From: Paragorgia papillata
Taxonomy: Eukaryota > Cnidaria > Anthozoa > Scleralcyonacea > Coralliidae
DNA: 64,000 nt
Reading direction: 5' to 3'
NCBI GenBank assembly: GCA_035771165.1
Contig: JAWNZC010000421.1
Location: 3,599,001 to 3,663,000 of the forward strand
The position numbers were made by a program, and so were the translations under genes. This document shows, one piece after another, positions 1 through 10,457 of the stretch; within the stretch, counting starts at the first letter, position 1, and every line of letters begins with the position of its first letter. Below the pieces are notes generated by a model, which worked only from the letters and a program-made list of their open reading frames with translations, made no database searches and had not been told where the DNA came from.

Positions 1-50
1 GACCTTCGCTCGAAATTTAAACACTGCCTACGCAGCACGCTACTTTTATT
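1..50. repeat. Fragment of the dispersed CTTCGCTCGAAA / GCCTACGCAGCAC repeat family
   Basis: The first bases carry a CCTTCGCTCGAAA-like core followed by ACACTGCCTACGCAGCAC. The same two motifs recur near 8400-8515, 20280-20530, 26995-27190 and 42650-42765. The copy is cut by the window edge and lies in the SCAPER intron following the exon at 86-354. It is non-coding and looks like the end of a MITE-like element. Confidence 0.55.
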
Positions 51-85
51 TCACAGAAGAAATGATAGATTATTAACTTGTGTAC

Positions 86-3000
86 CTGGCATTCCATTAC
101 ACTCTCATCAGTTTCACAAGTTGTGTAAATCTCATCAACAGCTCTCTTTAGATTATCAAATAAGTAAGACCAATACCGAGCACGAAGATCAATCTTCTTG
201 CGATTTGCTGAGTTGGATCTACTTCGAGTTGGTCTGTTCTTTGGTTTGTCTTTTCCAGGAGAGCTTCCTCGTTTCTCGGAGCAGTTCTTGGACTTCTCTG
301 AACTCTTGGTTTCATTCTCACTCTTTGATGACTGGTTGCTACGATTGTTCCTTCCTAAAAGAAAATCAATTTTTAACAACTTACCTCTTTTCTGTCCGAA
401 TTGATCTCATATATAATTTTATTCTAACTAAAACCCATTTTTCACTTCAAAACGTACAGTTTCCCTCCGTCTTGGCAGCTCTCGAGCTGAACTAATGACC
501 TTAAGCCTGCATGGCGCTGCACGCTACGCGGATTTTAGTCAGACGATTTTTATCGGCTGCCACTAAATTTAAGGCTTACGATCAAAATCGTTACGTGTGT
601 GGTGTCATTATACAAAGTGATTTTAGTCGGCCGATTTTCGTCGTGAAATATCAAACTGGTTTGATATTGTCCGACTAAAATCGGTGAAAATATCACATCA
701 TATCGTGTGTGGCGATTACCAATTTTTATCGTTCACTGATCACTCATTATTCTTCCTGAAGTTATTTGGTTTGATGATCATAAAAATGGTGGCTCCAGTT
801 GCTATTAAGGCGTAAGAAAACGCTACGTTACGATACAGTTGAAGCGGAAAACACGCTTGACGCCAGATGATTTTATTCACCTCTGGTAAAATCCCACAAG
901 GGATGAGTTATAACAGACGACCGGGTATTAGCAGAAACTTACTATAGTATATACTACTGCAAATGCCACAATTTGATTGGCTACTCTACTCAATATCTAT
1001 TGGTCGATAAATAGACTACCGGATAACAGACTACCGGATATAACAGACTACCGGATAATAGACTACTGGATATAACAGACTACCGGATATAACAGACTAC
1101 CGGATAACAGACTACCGGATATAACAGACTACCGGATATAACAGACTACCGGATATAACAGACTACCGGATATAACAGACTACCGGATATAACAGACTAC
1201 CGGATATAACAGACTACCGGATATAACAGACTACAGAATAAAATAAACTACGAGATAATAAACTACGCGGGATACCGGAAAGTGATGGTAATGTGTTGCT
1301 ATACTACTCAACTACTGTTCATAAATCATTTTATATAGGCTACGCTAAAACTTGCTTAAGACAGATTTATACTAATGTTGAGCATACACTGTTATCTTTT
1401 CCATTTGTACCTTCTAAGGAAGAACTTCTACCCACAAACTGTCTATCTGAAGATGCATAAAAACCACAAAAGCTGACAAAACGGTATTATCAAAGTCCAA
1501 GTCTTCCGTAGGAATAATAATCATTATATATAATTATATACCTATCCCGGATTCAAATTAGTTTCAATATTTATTCAAAGTACACTGCCATGTCAAGCTT
1601 CAAGAGACACAAATCATCAGTTCATCGCTAGCCGTGTCGAATAGTTATGAGTAGAGATATGAATATTTGCAAATAGCGTGCTCAAAACTTTCTTTGTGTG
1701 TTTTTAAAAAAACTAACCGCAGAGCATAGCAGGAGATTGACACACACACTAGACCATGTCTGAACCAGCTGTCCTATATAACTAAATACAGTCAAATAAC
1801 ATGAGAACGACTGAAAAAGTCTTGTTTGACGAGAGCTAATGTACCTTAAGTTACGAACTAAAGTGTTAGATATACTAGTGAGTGATAAACCAAACTGACA
1901 AAGGAAAAATGAGATGAATGTTTGAACGTAATGTGAATAACGCGAGTTTGATTACGGAGCAGACAGCTATGGAGTAAGTTTACAATATAAAAGTGTTACT
2001 TCCCGATAAAATTGTTTTAAACGACACCGTTTCTCCTCCGTCTAACTGAAGTAAGCCAACGTTTAACAGTGATCTCTGTCTTGTTTCGACCAAACCAAAA
2101 CCCGTCATGGTTTCAGACGCAATAAATTAAAGTCAACAAAATAAAATAAATTAGTCAAACCTTTTCGAATAAAATCCACACTAGTCATATTTCCTTTTTG
2201 AAAAATTGGAGCGCAAAAGACCATATTATTACGGCGAAATTCCAAACTCAACGAATGGTTTCAAGTGATTGACGATCATTAGATCAGCTATTGTTGCACG
2301 AGGTCATGCTTGCGGTAAGTGAATGTGATAAATGTGACCAAAAGGGTGAAATTGAAGTCAGACGCCGCTTAATACATATTTAAAGACAGGAAGGATCTCC
2401 GTTTAATTAATTATTCATGAATAAACTTCTATAGAGTTCCATCTATAAGACAACTCCAAGAGATTGTTTATTCAACAGTCAACTTAAATTATAGCGTACG
2501 AAGTTGTTTATTCAACAAACAACTCATAACATATAGACGGCAAAAAGGAATTAAACGTAGACTTAAAAAATACTAATATGTACTCAGTTAAAATTAAAAA
2601 ATATCAAGCGATGCGGAATAGGTCATCAGTCAATCACATTTGGCTGCAATCACATAGTTTTCCTCATATCCTTCTCAAATAATTATAGAACATTAATGAT
2701 GCTTAGCAAAACGTTATTGCGCTTGTCGTGGCGAGATAGCTGCGTAGCCCAGCAGGATATCAAACAGCTTTATAATTCTGTCTGTGAGTTCGTTCCTTCA
2801 GGCCTGGGTATATAACCAATGGCAAGCGACGTTTTTAACACAACATTTTTGACGGGACGTTTTTGACGCGACGTTTTTGACGGGAGCTTTTTAACGCGAC
2901 ATTTTTGACGGGACGGTTTTAAAGCGACGTTTTTGACGCCGAAACAGAGCACTGCCCTTTAGCACTGTGTCTGCATGGTTAGAATCCAAGTCTTCAAGAT

Positions 3001-5303
3001 TATTACAGCTAGCAGGGTTTGTTAAACCAGGATTCTGGAATATTGTCTACACTAAATAGGATTGTAAACATGTGTTTGAGCCGCCTTTACCCAACCCCCC
3101 TTGGTCTTTGTCCCCTCCCTCCCACTCCGTCCCCTCCCTCTTCCTTCCTCTTCCTTCCTCCCCTCTCTCTTTCTATCCACTGTATCTCTCCCCATTTCCT
3201 TCTCCTTTATTTTCCTAGCTCTTCCTTCCCACTTCCCTCGTCCTCCTCTCCCTCCCCAACATGTCCTCTCACTTGAGTATCATAATCATAATTTATTAAC
3301 ACAGATGAATATGATGATTATCATGATACTCAAGTGAGATTCTGTCCCACATGTGGGATGTTAAACTAAATTGCATATAACAAAAAACTCAATAGGGGTG
3401 CTGTGGTCGGGGTCTCAGGGTTTCCAGGGGGGTTGTGGTTAGCTTGGTGGTGTGGGGGTAGGGAACTCATTTTTAAAAATGATGATTATTGTCATTTCTA
3501 GGACATTTCACAAATGACGATAATCATCATTTCGAGATGAGAGAATATGCTGCCCTCCCACACCTTCCTCTCCCTAGTCCCCTACTCTCTCTCCCTTACC
3601 ATTCTTATCCCCCCTCCCTCTCTCCCTCACCCTCTTTCTATCTCCTCCCACCCTCCTAATCCTCTCATTTCCTCCTCCCCCTCTCTCTCTTATTTCCCCT
3701 TCTTGTCCCTCCCTCTCTCCTCTCCCCAGTCCCCCTTCCTCTTCCCTCCTTCCTCTACTCTCTCTCCCTTCCCATTCACCCTCCCTCACTCACCTTCCTT
3801 CTATCTCCCCCACCCTCTACCCTCCTAATCCTTCCCATTCCTCCTCCTCCTTCTGTCTTATTTCCCCTTCCCCTCCCTCTTTCCTCTCCCCAGTCCCCCA
3901 CCCTCTTCTCTCCTTCCTCCCTCCCTCTACTCTCTCCCCCATCCCATTTCTATTCCCCCTCCCTCTCTTCCTCACCTTCCTTCTATCTCCCTCCTCCTAA
4001 TCTTCCCCATTCCTCCCCTCCCTCTCTCCTCTCCCCAGTCCCCCTTCCTCTTCTCTCCATTCATTTCTATGAAACGATGCTCCCCATTAATGAAAAGACT
4101 CACTCAGAAGTGACGGAGGATGGTGGGCAAGAAAGATATGAAGTCTTGTCAGAGGAGGGCATTCATTTTTGTGGTGATACCAATACTCCAGTAACTCGCA
4201 AGAATTAATTTTGCCATCTTGAGATTGGACTGGTATGACCGGTTCAGACACATAGGCAGTGAGTTGTTGCTCTGGTGTTGGGATCAATGGGACACCTGTT
4301 TGTTGTTTCAACAGCTGCACCCGCATCTGCCATTCGCTCACGTATTATATTCCTCAATGTTTTCCACAGTGATCCTTTAGTTTAATATTTCTCAAATTAT
4401 TAATTTTTTTTCAAATTAATAATATTTTAAAGCTTCTCTCATCTGCAAAGAAAACTAAATCTTACCCTGTCTTTCATCACTAACAGGAACAGACCAGGTA
4501 ACTAAGTTTCTCGCAGCTCGTCCTTCCTGCTCAACCAAACGACGAACTTGATCTTGACTGTTTGTGCGATGTAATCCTTTGTAGCTTGTCTGCAGAGAAA
4601 ATAACAGAAAAAGTAGTTATTGAATAAACCACAGGGCCACAGCAAAGTATAGTGGAGCCTGGTGCAAAATATCCATTTGGGGCCCTGATGATGGATAGGT
4701 GACTGCCTATCTGAGGTTTGGACTCATACGAGTAGAATTGTTGCTTCTCTCCTGTGCTTCGAGCTGTATCTTAGCCAGATTACAATCTATATACTTATGT
4801 TGTCTCCTAGCAATATAATGCTATAGTTACTGTGTTATAATGCTAATAAGGTTTTCAATAGCATTATAATAACTCAGGCATACAGCATGAAGCATTTACA
4901 TCATACACAAATAGCCTGCTAATATTCTTTTAACTTGAATTATTATACATAAACTCAGTTTTAACCATTCTTCTAAGTTGCTTCGCTTTTCAAAATATTA
5001 AATTCAAGAATAAGGCCATTTGTGCATTACTGGTGCACGTATTAAAATAGAAATCGTAAAATGATATATTTCGTTGTAACGACTTGTAGATTGATTTTGA
5101 TCAGTTTAAACAAGAGCTAATACTTTTTAAAGAAGCTCGAGTTTAACTCCTACCTTTGGAGAAACACTTTTCTTTCCATTTGTGAAGTTATCTCGATGAT
5201 AACGTTCAGATCGCGGCTTGTGAACATTTATACCAATCACACCATCCCCCTTTCTTTCGCCGCCATTTTGTCGTCTTCTTTCATTTTTCTCGGAATGAGA
5301 CAT
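86..5303 (-). CDS. SCAPER: SCAPER, 5' part (S-phase cyclin A-associated protein in the ER), runs off the left edge
   Basis: Three coding exons are read on the minus strand: 5303-5154, 4589-4466 and 354-86 (181 codons so far). Borders are canonical (AAG|GTAGGA; ctgcAG|ACA; AGG|GTAAG; ttttAG|GA; CAG|GTACAC) and phases agree at 0, 1 and 0. Exon 2 encodes an N-terminal block with HRTNSQDQVRRLVEQEGRAA and NLVTWSVPV. Exon 3 encodes a basic Ser/Lys-rich linker, then IDLRARYWSYLFDNLKRAVD and EIYTTCETDESVMEC. I recognise both blocks as conserved SCAPER N-terminal segments. In vertebrates SCAPER binds cyclin A/CDK2, sits at the ER and affects cilia. The ATG at 5303 is preferred because it follows a non-conserved in-frame extension; an upstream in-frame ATG also exists. 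Intron 2 (355-4465) is large and repeat-filled, and a small exon inside it cannot be excluded. The rest of the gene, including the long coiled coil and zinc finger known in the family, lies outside. Confidence 0.86.
622..690. repeat. Foldback palindrome in SCAPER intron 2
   Basis: A GATTTTAGTCGG arm is followed by AATATCAAA, a short loop, TTTGATATT and CCGACTAAAATC, giving a near-complete hairpin. A related GATTTTAGTC copy lies about 90 bp upstream. It looks like a non-autonomous inverted-repeat element; no coding potential is seen. Confidence 0.6.
1010..1235. repeat. Minisatellite with 17-bp unit
   Basis: About 13 copies of a 17-bp unit based on ACTACCGGATATAACAG. Some copies lack a few bases at the left end and the array decays into degenerate copies on the right. 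It lies in SCAPER intron 2. Confidence 0.9.
1260..2770. other. SCAPER intron 2 sequence with no recognised feature
   Basis: AT-rich sequence without a convincing exon, RNA gene or tandem array. Only short chance reading frames occur. Confidence 0.6.
2828..2945. repeat. Degenerate 16-bp tandem repeat (GACGTTTTTGACGGGA type)
   Basis: Seven to eight imperfect copies of a unit alternating GACGGGACGTTTTT and GACGCGACGTTTTT. Copies differ by substitutions. It lies in SCAPER intron 2. Confidence 0.75.
3090..4065. repeat. Long polypyrimidine (CT-rich) low-complexity tract, two blocks
   Basis: Blocks at about 3090-3280 and 3545-4065 are almost pure C and T on the plus strand (purine-rich on the minus, SCAPER-sense strand), with many CCCTCC/CTCTCC motifs. 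Apparent proline/serine- or glutamate/arginine-rich frames are composition artefacts. Such mirror-rich polypurine:polypyrimidine DNA can form triplexes; that is inference. Confidence 0.85.
3271..3535. repeat. Two hairpins with related ATGATGATTATC arms between the CT-rich blocks
   Basis: One inverted repeat pairs CACTTGAGTATCATAATCAT with a CATGATACTCAAGTG arm (about 3271-3340). A second pairs AAATGATGATTATTGTCATT with AATGACGATAATCATCATTT (about 3475-3532). Each looks like a small foldback element or the two ends of one MITE. Confidence 0.6.
4087..4341 (-). pseudogene. Possible relic of a hAT-type transposase dimerisation region
   Basis: An open stretch of about 84 codons lies in SCAPER intron 2 in the same orientation. 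It contains a segment of the form LLEYWYHHKNECPPLTRL followed by AHHPPS. This resembles the 'LEYW..h...yP.L..lA...la.P.sS' pattern near the C-terminus of hAT transposases, but the usual ER.FS ending is absent. No TIRs or remaining domains were found. It could instead be an unrecognised host exon; its ends do not match good splice sites. Confidence 0.35.
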
Positions 5304-5827
5304 CGTGTAAGACCTCTGACAGTCTGCACTATAATACAAGATTAATCTCCAATAATAAACGAAGCCATTGCGGTAATTTTATCCAATTCATCTCTTCTTC
5401 TTGCGTGTATAAAACAAGCAAAACAAACCAACATATCTCCCGCGCAACCGCTCTTCAAGCGAGGTGCTATTCTCCTAGGGATGACATACCGTAGCAGTTT
5501 TGCACACTCCAAAATAATCTTTTATTTTTTGAAGTCAAGAAACCCTTGTGTACGGCCTATAAATTAATTTACAATAAACGTAATTTAAATGTAAAGTTTT
5601 AATGCACATTATCTTAAAAAATAAATAAGGAAGAAATTAAAAACTAAATGTTAACACTAAACCGGAATCTGGACCCTCGGTTACAGTAACCATTTACACC
5701 GGAGAAACGCATGCGCAGGGCTCGGCGGGAAAATCAATTTCCTCTGAACAACAACAACAACAGTCAACAGTCAGTGATCGAACACTTGTTCTTATATCGA
5801 ATCTTTTTATCTTTTTTAAACTGTGCT
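5304..5827. promoter_or_regulatory. Shared head-to-head promoter region of SCAPER and ANKLE1
   Basis: The start codons of the two divergent genes are 524 bp apart. The interval is AT-rich in the middle, with a short GC-richer block (about 5698-5735, including GCATGCGCA) and a CAA run just upstream of the ANKLE1 start. No TATA box at a convincing position was seen. A bidirectional promoter is inferred from layout only. Confidence 0.5.
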
Positions 5828-8800
5828 ATGAGTGAAACTTCAAGCACATATATGTCTCTGTTTGAAGCTGTTAGATCTAAAGATCTTAGGTAAGTTTTAT
5901 AAGGGCTACTGGCCGGATATAAAAGTCTTAAAATACGCGTTATTTTGTTGTCAATATCTTGTCCAATATCGTGCTGTATCGTGTGTGCCATGTTTTGTTC
6001 ATAGTTTTGTGGTATTTAATATTAAATGTATTGATAATATTGTGCTGTATAATTCCATGTTTTCCATATATTTGGTGATTTGTTTGTTTGTTGTCTGTTT
6101 CTCTGTCTATCTGTCATTCAGTCTGTTTGTTTGTTTGTTTGTTTTGTCAGTCAGTATTATTCTGTCTGTCTGGTCAGTCTGGCTGTCTGTCTGGTCAGTC
6201 TGTCTGTCTGTTCAGTCTGTCTGTTCAGTCAGCTGTCTTTTCAGTCTCTGTCTGGTCAGTCTGTCTGTCTGTTTCTGTCTGTCTGGTCAGTCTGTTTGTC
6301 TGTCTGGTCATTCTGTCTGTCTGGTCAGTCTGTCTGGTCAGTTTGTCTGGTCTGTCTGTCTGTCTGCTCAATCTGTCTGTCTGTTCAATCTGTCCGTCTG
6401 GTCAGTCTGTCTGGTCGGTTGGTCAGTCAGTCTGTCTGTCTGGTCAGTCAGTCTGTCTGTCTGGTCAGTCTGTCTGTCTGTCGGTCTCTTCAGCCTGTCT
6501 GGACCTGTCTGTCTTGTCTGTCAACCCTTATTTCAAGGGCTGAATACCTTTTATGTTTTATTCTTTTTACACTTAGTTTTATCAAAGAATATTTTAAGAA
6601 AGGAAATTATGACATCAATGAATGTGATGAAGATGACATAACATGTTTACATCTTGCCGCTGGATTGGATGACATTGATGTTCTAGAATATCTGTTAGAA
6701 CAAGGTGCTGATATTAATAGCATGACCTCAGATGGCCTAACCCCTCTGCATATTGCAGCCATGTGGGGGAAGAGTAAGCATGTTAACATGTTATTGTCAT
6801 ATGGTGCGAAACATTATCCTAAAGATAATATGGGTTACAACGCTTATATGCATGCCATGAAATCAATGGAAGAAGGAAGTTCAATGTGTTGTGATTTAAT
6901 ATCAAACCATCAAGAAAATATGTTGCAGAATGATTCAGAGCTATTTCACACTGCTTGCTGTAGTCCAGATCAAGTTGAAACCCAAGGACTTGATTTTGAA
7001 AAACTAGATGGAAGTCCATGGATTACACCTAGAAGAAGCAAGAATGTGAGGTTACGTAAAGTAAAGTTTATGGATGAATCTATAGCAGTTACTGCAACAA
7101 AACATAGTTTACAATCTTCACCCAAAATTGTTATAGAAAATGAAAAACCAACAAAAGCCAATGAAGATAAGAAAGCATTTTATTGTACAGCTAATGAATT
7201 AGACATAGATAGTTTTACAAATTCTGAATTTTATAAACATTACCTGACAAAATTATCTTCAGATCTTTTAAGTCATTCTGGGAGTTCCACTAATTCAAAT
7301 TCTCCAACATTTTCTTACTCTACAATAACATGCTTGGAAACTGAAAGGTTATGTTTTACCCAAAATGATGTATCATTGGACGATATAGAGCATTTGAGCA
7401 GGTTGAGTATATTAACAGAAAATTCAACATCTAAAGATGAGGGAGAGTCTATGGAAATAAGAGAAAAGGCAAAGATAATGAAAGATGAAGAATGGGAAGA
7501 AATAGAAGGAGAAGATGAAGAAAAAGAGAGTGAAGAAGAAGAGAAAGAGGAGAAAAAGGAAGAAAGAGGAGGAAGAGAAGAAGAAGAAGAAGAAGGAGGA
7601 GGAGGAGGAAATGGAAAAGAAGAAGAGACAGAAGGAGAAACGATTGGAGAAAGCGAAGAAGAAGAAGAAGAAGAAGAAGAAGAAGAAGAAGAAGAAGAAG
7701 AAGAAGAAGAAGAAGAAGAAGAAGAAGAAGAACAGGAACAAGAAGAAGAAGAAGAAGAAGAGGAACAAGAAGAAGAGGAACAAGAAGGAGGAGGAAATGG
7801 AAAAGAAGAAGAGACAGAAGGAGAAATGTTTGGAGAAAGAGAAGAAGAACAACAACAACAACAAGAGAGAAATGGAAAACAAGGGACAGAAGGAGAAATG
7901 GTTGGAGGAGAAGGAAAAGAAGAAAGAGAAATAGGAAATGGAATTGAAAGAGAAAGCAATGAAAATGAAGATACCCCTTTAAGTTCAACTTTTATTGTGA
8001 AGTCATCTAGTGACAATCTTGGGGGGGCATGTTCTTCAAAAGAAAGCAAGGCTGAGCAGACGATAGTTTACAACTGGAGGGATTGCTCAACTATTGAACC
8101 AGAAATTTCCGTACCTGAAAATTTTAAAGTCATATCAAATGAAGAGATTAAAAAACGGCTTATGTCGTTTGGCGAAACACCTGGCCCAATAACGCCGCAT
8201 ACAAAATATTTATATTTGAAGAAATTATGGAAACTTGAGCAAGGCCTTGGAGGCAAGAATGCAAAGGTACTATACTACTTTATTATCATTACTACAAATA
8301 CAGAGCAAAGTGAAAAGTAGTGATAAACTGCCGAGATTTTTAGATTTTTAGTAACAAAAAACTGAAATTTAAGCCGAGCGCTTCACATTTTACTCGAATG
8401 AAGGCCTCCGCTTGAAACGTCAGCTTTTTGTCACTAAAAACCTCGGCAGTTTACCAACTTTTCACTTTGCTCTGTTGAAAATACTGCCTACGCAGCACTC
8501 TACTTTTTTATTATTCATAATCTTTCATGTTATTTCTGCAGAAGCATTCGCCTTTTAATCAATACCCCCCAGAAGTGCGGATGATTTTAACAGGACGTTC
8601 TTCTCTTCCTGACTGCTGTTACCTGGAGGAGGAAATCATGAAAGAATTTTGTTCCAAGAAGACCCAGTGGAGAGGAGGGTACGCATCTTATAACATTTCC
8701 TGAATAAAATATTTTTGGATAGCTTTAGAACTAAATAGAACACAAGAATTTCTTTGAATGTTTGCATGGGGACAAAGAGAAAAATACTTGAGTCAACAGA

Positions 8801-10438
8801 TCGAGAAAACTATAAGCTAAAAATAACAAACGTGTTGTTTCCACAAATTCTTGCTTCTATAAGTATAGAATCTTAATTTCTATGTTCTTTTCTATTTCAG
8901 AAATGAGAAGTCATCATTTAACTATCTTCTTCTTGATCCTCGTGTTTCGTGTAACTTGCCAATACGTCGTAAAAATCTTTCCAAAACTGAAGCGTTTCGA
9001 TGTTTTATTCTGTCGATATTTTACGTTGGAAAAGGCAAGCGTTCGCGACCTTACGCACACTTGCACGAGGCAGTCAAGTCGCTCAAGAATGGCAAGGTAT
9101 AGTAGAGTACACCATGGTTGGCCGGCGGCTCCCTACAGCAGTTTCCTCTACTTCTCTCTCTCCGGAGCATCCTCCCTTTTCAACCCACTCTCTCTCATAT
9201 CCCTTTCCACCACCCGACTCCATGTCATCCTCGGCCTTCCTCGTCCTCTTGTACCTTCCACCTCGAGGGTTATTATTTTGTGTTTCGCGCACGAATATGC
9301 ATTAGGGTTAGGGTTAGGATTTGGGTTGGGATCAGGGTTAGGATTAGGGTGTTTTCAGGGTCAGGGTCAAAGAAAAACAAATTCGTGCGCGAAACACAAA
9401 GTAAGCACCACCTCGAGCAACATGCTCTTCTTCACCCAGTCACCATCGTGTTTCCACAGCACATGTCCCAAACATCAGACACCAACTCAATCCCCATTCT
9501 TTCCCTCAGCTCCGCACTTGGTACTCTATCCTTTTGCGATACATCATGCAGATACCAACTATATTTACATGTATGTTCTAGGTAATTTTGGTCAGTGAAG
9601 GAAAATCTCGAGTCAGTGTAGAATACATACATTATAAGACCAAACCGGGACCAGTTGCGAAAAATGCAACATGATGGCCTTCCGGCTAAAGAATTGAACC
9701 AGCGACTCTGCGATGCTAGTGCAGTGCTCTGACCACTGAGCCACAGAAGCCTTCAGTATGTCGCGTAATTTCGGTGAAAAGCGCTCAAAATCCTAGAATT
9801 TTTTGGCGTAACACTCAAAACCTCACTATTTTAGCATTAATATTGGCTAACTTATAGGATCAACACATTGTACTTTGATGAAAAGGCTTCGCTCAAAACG
9901 TCAGTTTTCGTTACTAAAAATCTTGGCAGTCAGTTTACCGCCTTTTCACTTTGCGTTTTCAAATTGGGAGCTAGAATTGTTGAAATTTTCAACCTTAAAT
10001 TAGTTAGTAAATCATCCAATGTTGACACTTTTTCGATGCATTTGTGTTTATTGTCATAATTCTTTGGTAGACCAATAAGAAACTGGCTCAAATTTGGGAC
10101 ATTTGGAACAGCGGTCTTGGTGTGATATCTCTGCATTTATTTCAAAGCGCCATTCAAGTAGAAGCATTCACAAGAGAAGCGTGTATGGTCGATGCCCTAG
10201 GTAGGTCAATTGATTGTTAAAATAAATATTTACTTTGCTCCTACGTTATCTAAACCAATCAAAACCGTCTTTTGCAGGGTTGTCTCAATTAACCAATCAG
10301 AAACGCGGAGAGTATTATGGAACATCTTGTAGTCTACCAGTCAGGAAGAAGAGAAATCTGGGCGTATTCTTACTTTACAAAGCTTTCAAAATCTTTCTTC
10401 AAGAAGGCGAACGCCAAATTTCTAAAGACGATCTCTAA
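5828..10438 (+). CDS. ANKLE1: ANKLE1: ankyrin-repeat, LEM-domain and GIY-YIG endonuclease, complete
   Basis: Six exons: 5828-5889, 6577-8266, 8542-8678, 8901-9096, 10071-10200, 10278-10438. All have GT..AG borders and consistent phases; joined CDS 2376 nt, 791 residues. Ankyrin repeats occupy about residues 35-120 (CLHLAAGLDDIDVLEYLL; DGLTPLHIAAMWGKSKHV). Residues about 325-470 are extremely Glu-rich. A LEM domain follows at about 535-580 (ISNEEIKKRLMSFGETPGPI). The C-terminal GIY-YIG fold shows FNYLLLDPR, IFYVGKGKRSRPYAHLHEAV, the catalytic-type Glu in AFTREACMVDALG and the Asn in LTNQKRGEYYG. Order and ending match animal ANKLE1, a DNA-cleaving enzyme that in mammals acts on branched DNA and chromatin bridges. 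The start is chosen because it gives a short first exon splicing in frame into the ankyrin repeats. It is longer than the human protein because of the acidic insert. Introns 1, 2 and 4 are repeat-rich. Confidence 0.93.
6080..6530. repeat. (GTCT)n-based microsatellite/minisatellite in ANKLE1 intron 1
   Basis: About 450 bp of CTGT/GTCT tetranucleotides interleaved with GGTCAGT, forming longer units such as CTGTCTGTCTGGTCAGT. It stays open in several frames, creating long Val/Cys/Leu/Ser-rich pseudo-frames that run into real ANKLE1 exon 2. These are artefacts, because a good acceptor (ACACTTAG) sits at 6575-6576. Confidence 0.9.
7655..7732 (+). repeat. Pure (GAA)n tract inside ANKLE1 coding exon 2
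   Basis: About 26 uninterrupted GAA codons encode an unbroken poly-Glu run. It is flanked by roughly 350 bp of impure GAA/GAG/GGA that extends the acidic region. The lack of interruptions suggests recent slippage, and length probably varies between alleles. Confidence 0.92.
8290..8515. repeat. MITE-like copy of the CTTCGCTCGAAACGT family, ANKLE1 intron 2
   Basis: Imperfect terminal inverted repeats: AGCAAAGTGAAAAG then GATAAACTGCCGAGATTTTTA on the left, and TAAAAACCTCGGCAGTTTAC then CTTTTCACTTTGCT on the right. The core GAAGGCCTCCGCTTGAAACG and an adjoining ACTGCCTACGCAGCACTCTA recur elsewhere in the window. It is non-coding and ends just before exon 3. Confidence 0.75.
9100..9632 (-). mobile_element. 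C-terminal fragment of a non-LTR (LINE) reverse-transcriptase ORF, ANKLE1 intron 4
   Basis: On the minus strand, reading frames interrupted by stops and shifts contain ELRERMGIELVSDV, a GDWVKKSMLLEV segment, then (after the inserted element at 9268-9407) LEVEGTRGRGRPRMTW, VVERDMRESGLKREDAPERE and GAAGQPW. I recognise this as the common tail of animal LINE reverse transcriptases. The catalytic domain is absent, so it is a dead 5'-truncated copy. It lies antisense to ANKLE1 and begins a few bases after exon 4. Confidence 0.8.
9268..9407. mobile_element. 140-bp inverted-repeat element with telomere-like core and 10-bp target duplication
   Basis: Perfect 19-bp inverted repeats TTGTGTTTCGCGCACGAAT (9278-9296) and its complement (9381-9399) extend with gaps to the element ends. 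The interior at 9302-9350 is a degenerate TTAGGG-like array. Both sides are flanked by the same 10 bp, CCACCTCGAG (9258-9267 and 9408-9417). Removing the element and one duplicate restores the LINE reading LEVEGTRGRG, which confirms an insertion. No transposase is present, so it is a non-autonomous MITE. The target duplication length resembles Mutator-like elements, which is inference. Confidence 0.85.
9677..9751 (-). repeat. tRNA-like sequence (tRNA pseudogene or SINE head), ANKLE1 intron 4
   Basis: The minus strand reads GGCTTCTGTGGCTCAGTGGT and continues with an A-box-like TGGCTCAGTGGTCAGAGC and a B-box-like GGTTCAATTC about 30 bases later. Arms pair poorly and no intact acceptor stem was found. 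It is probably a short retroelement remnant and not a working tRNA gene. Confidence 0.5.
9855..9960. repeat. Half copy of the CTTCGCTCGAAACGT MITE family, ANKLE1 intron 4
   Basis: Contains AAGGCTTCGCTCAAAACGTC, then TTACTAAAAATCTTGGCAG and TTTACCGCCTTTTCACTTTG, matching the right half of the copy at 8290-8515. The left arm appears to be missing or diverged. Confidence 0.6.
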
Positions 10439-10457
10439 TAATTGAACTTCGCTTGCT

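Noticed and set aside
5832..6576. Long Val/Cys/Leu/Ser-rich frames upstream of the ANKLE1 ankyrin repeats
   Set aside because: They translate the (GTCT)n repeat; the acceptor at 6575-6576 and phase match with exon 1 place this in intron 1.
7315..8049. Minus-strand Ser/Phe/Leu-rich frames opposite the GAA tract
   Set aside because: Antisense shadow of the acidic ANKLE1 exon; sense frame has clear LEM and ankyrin domains.
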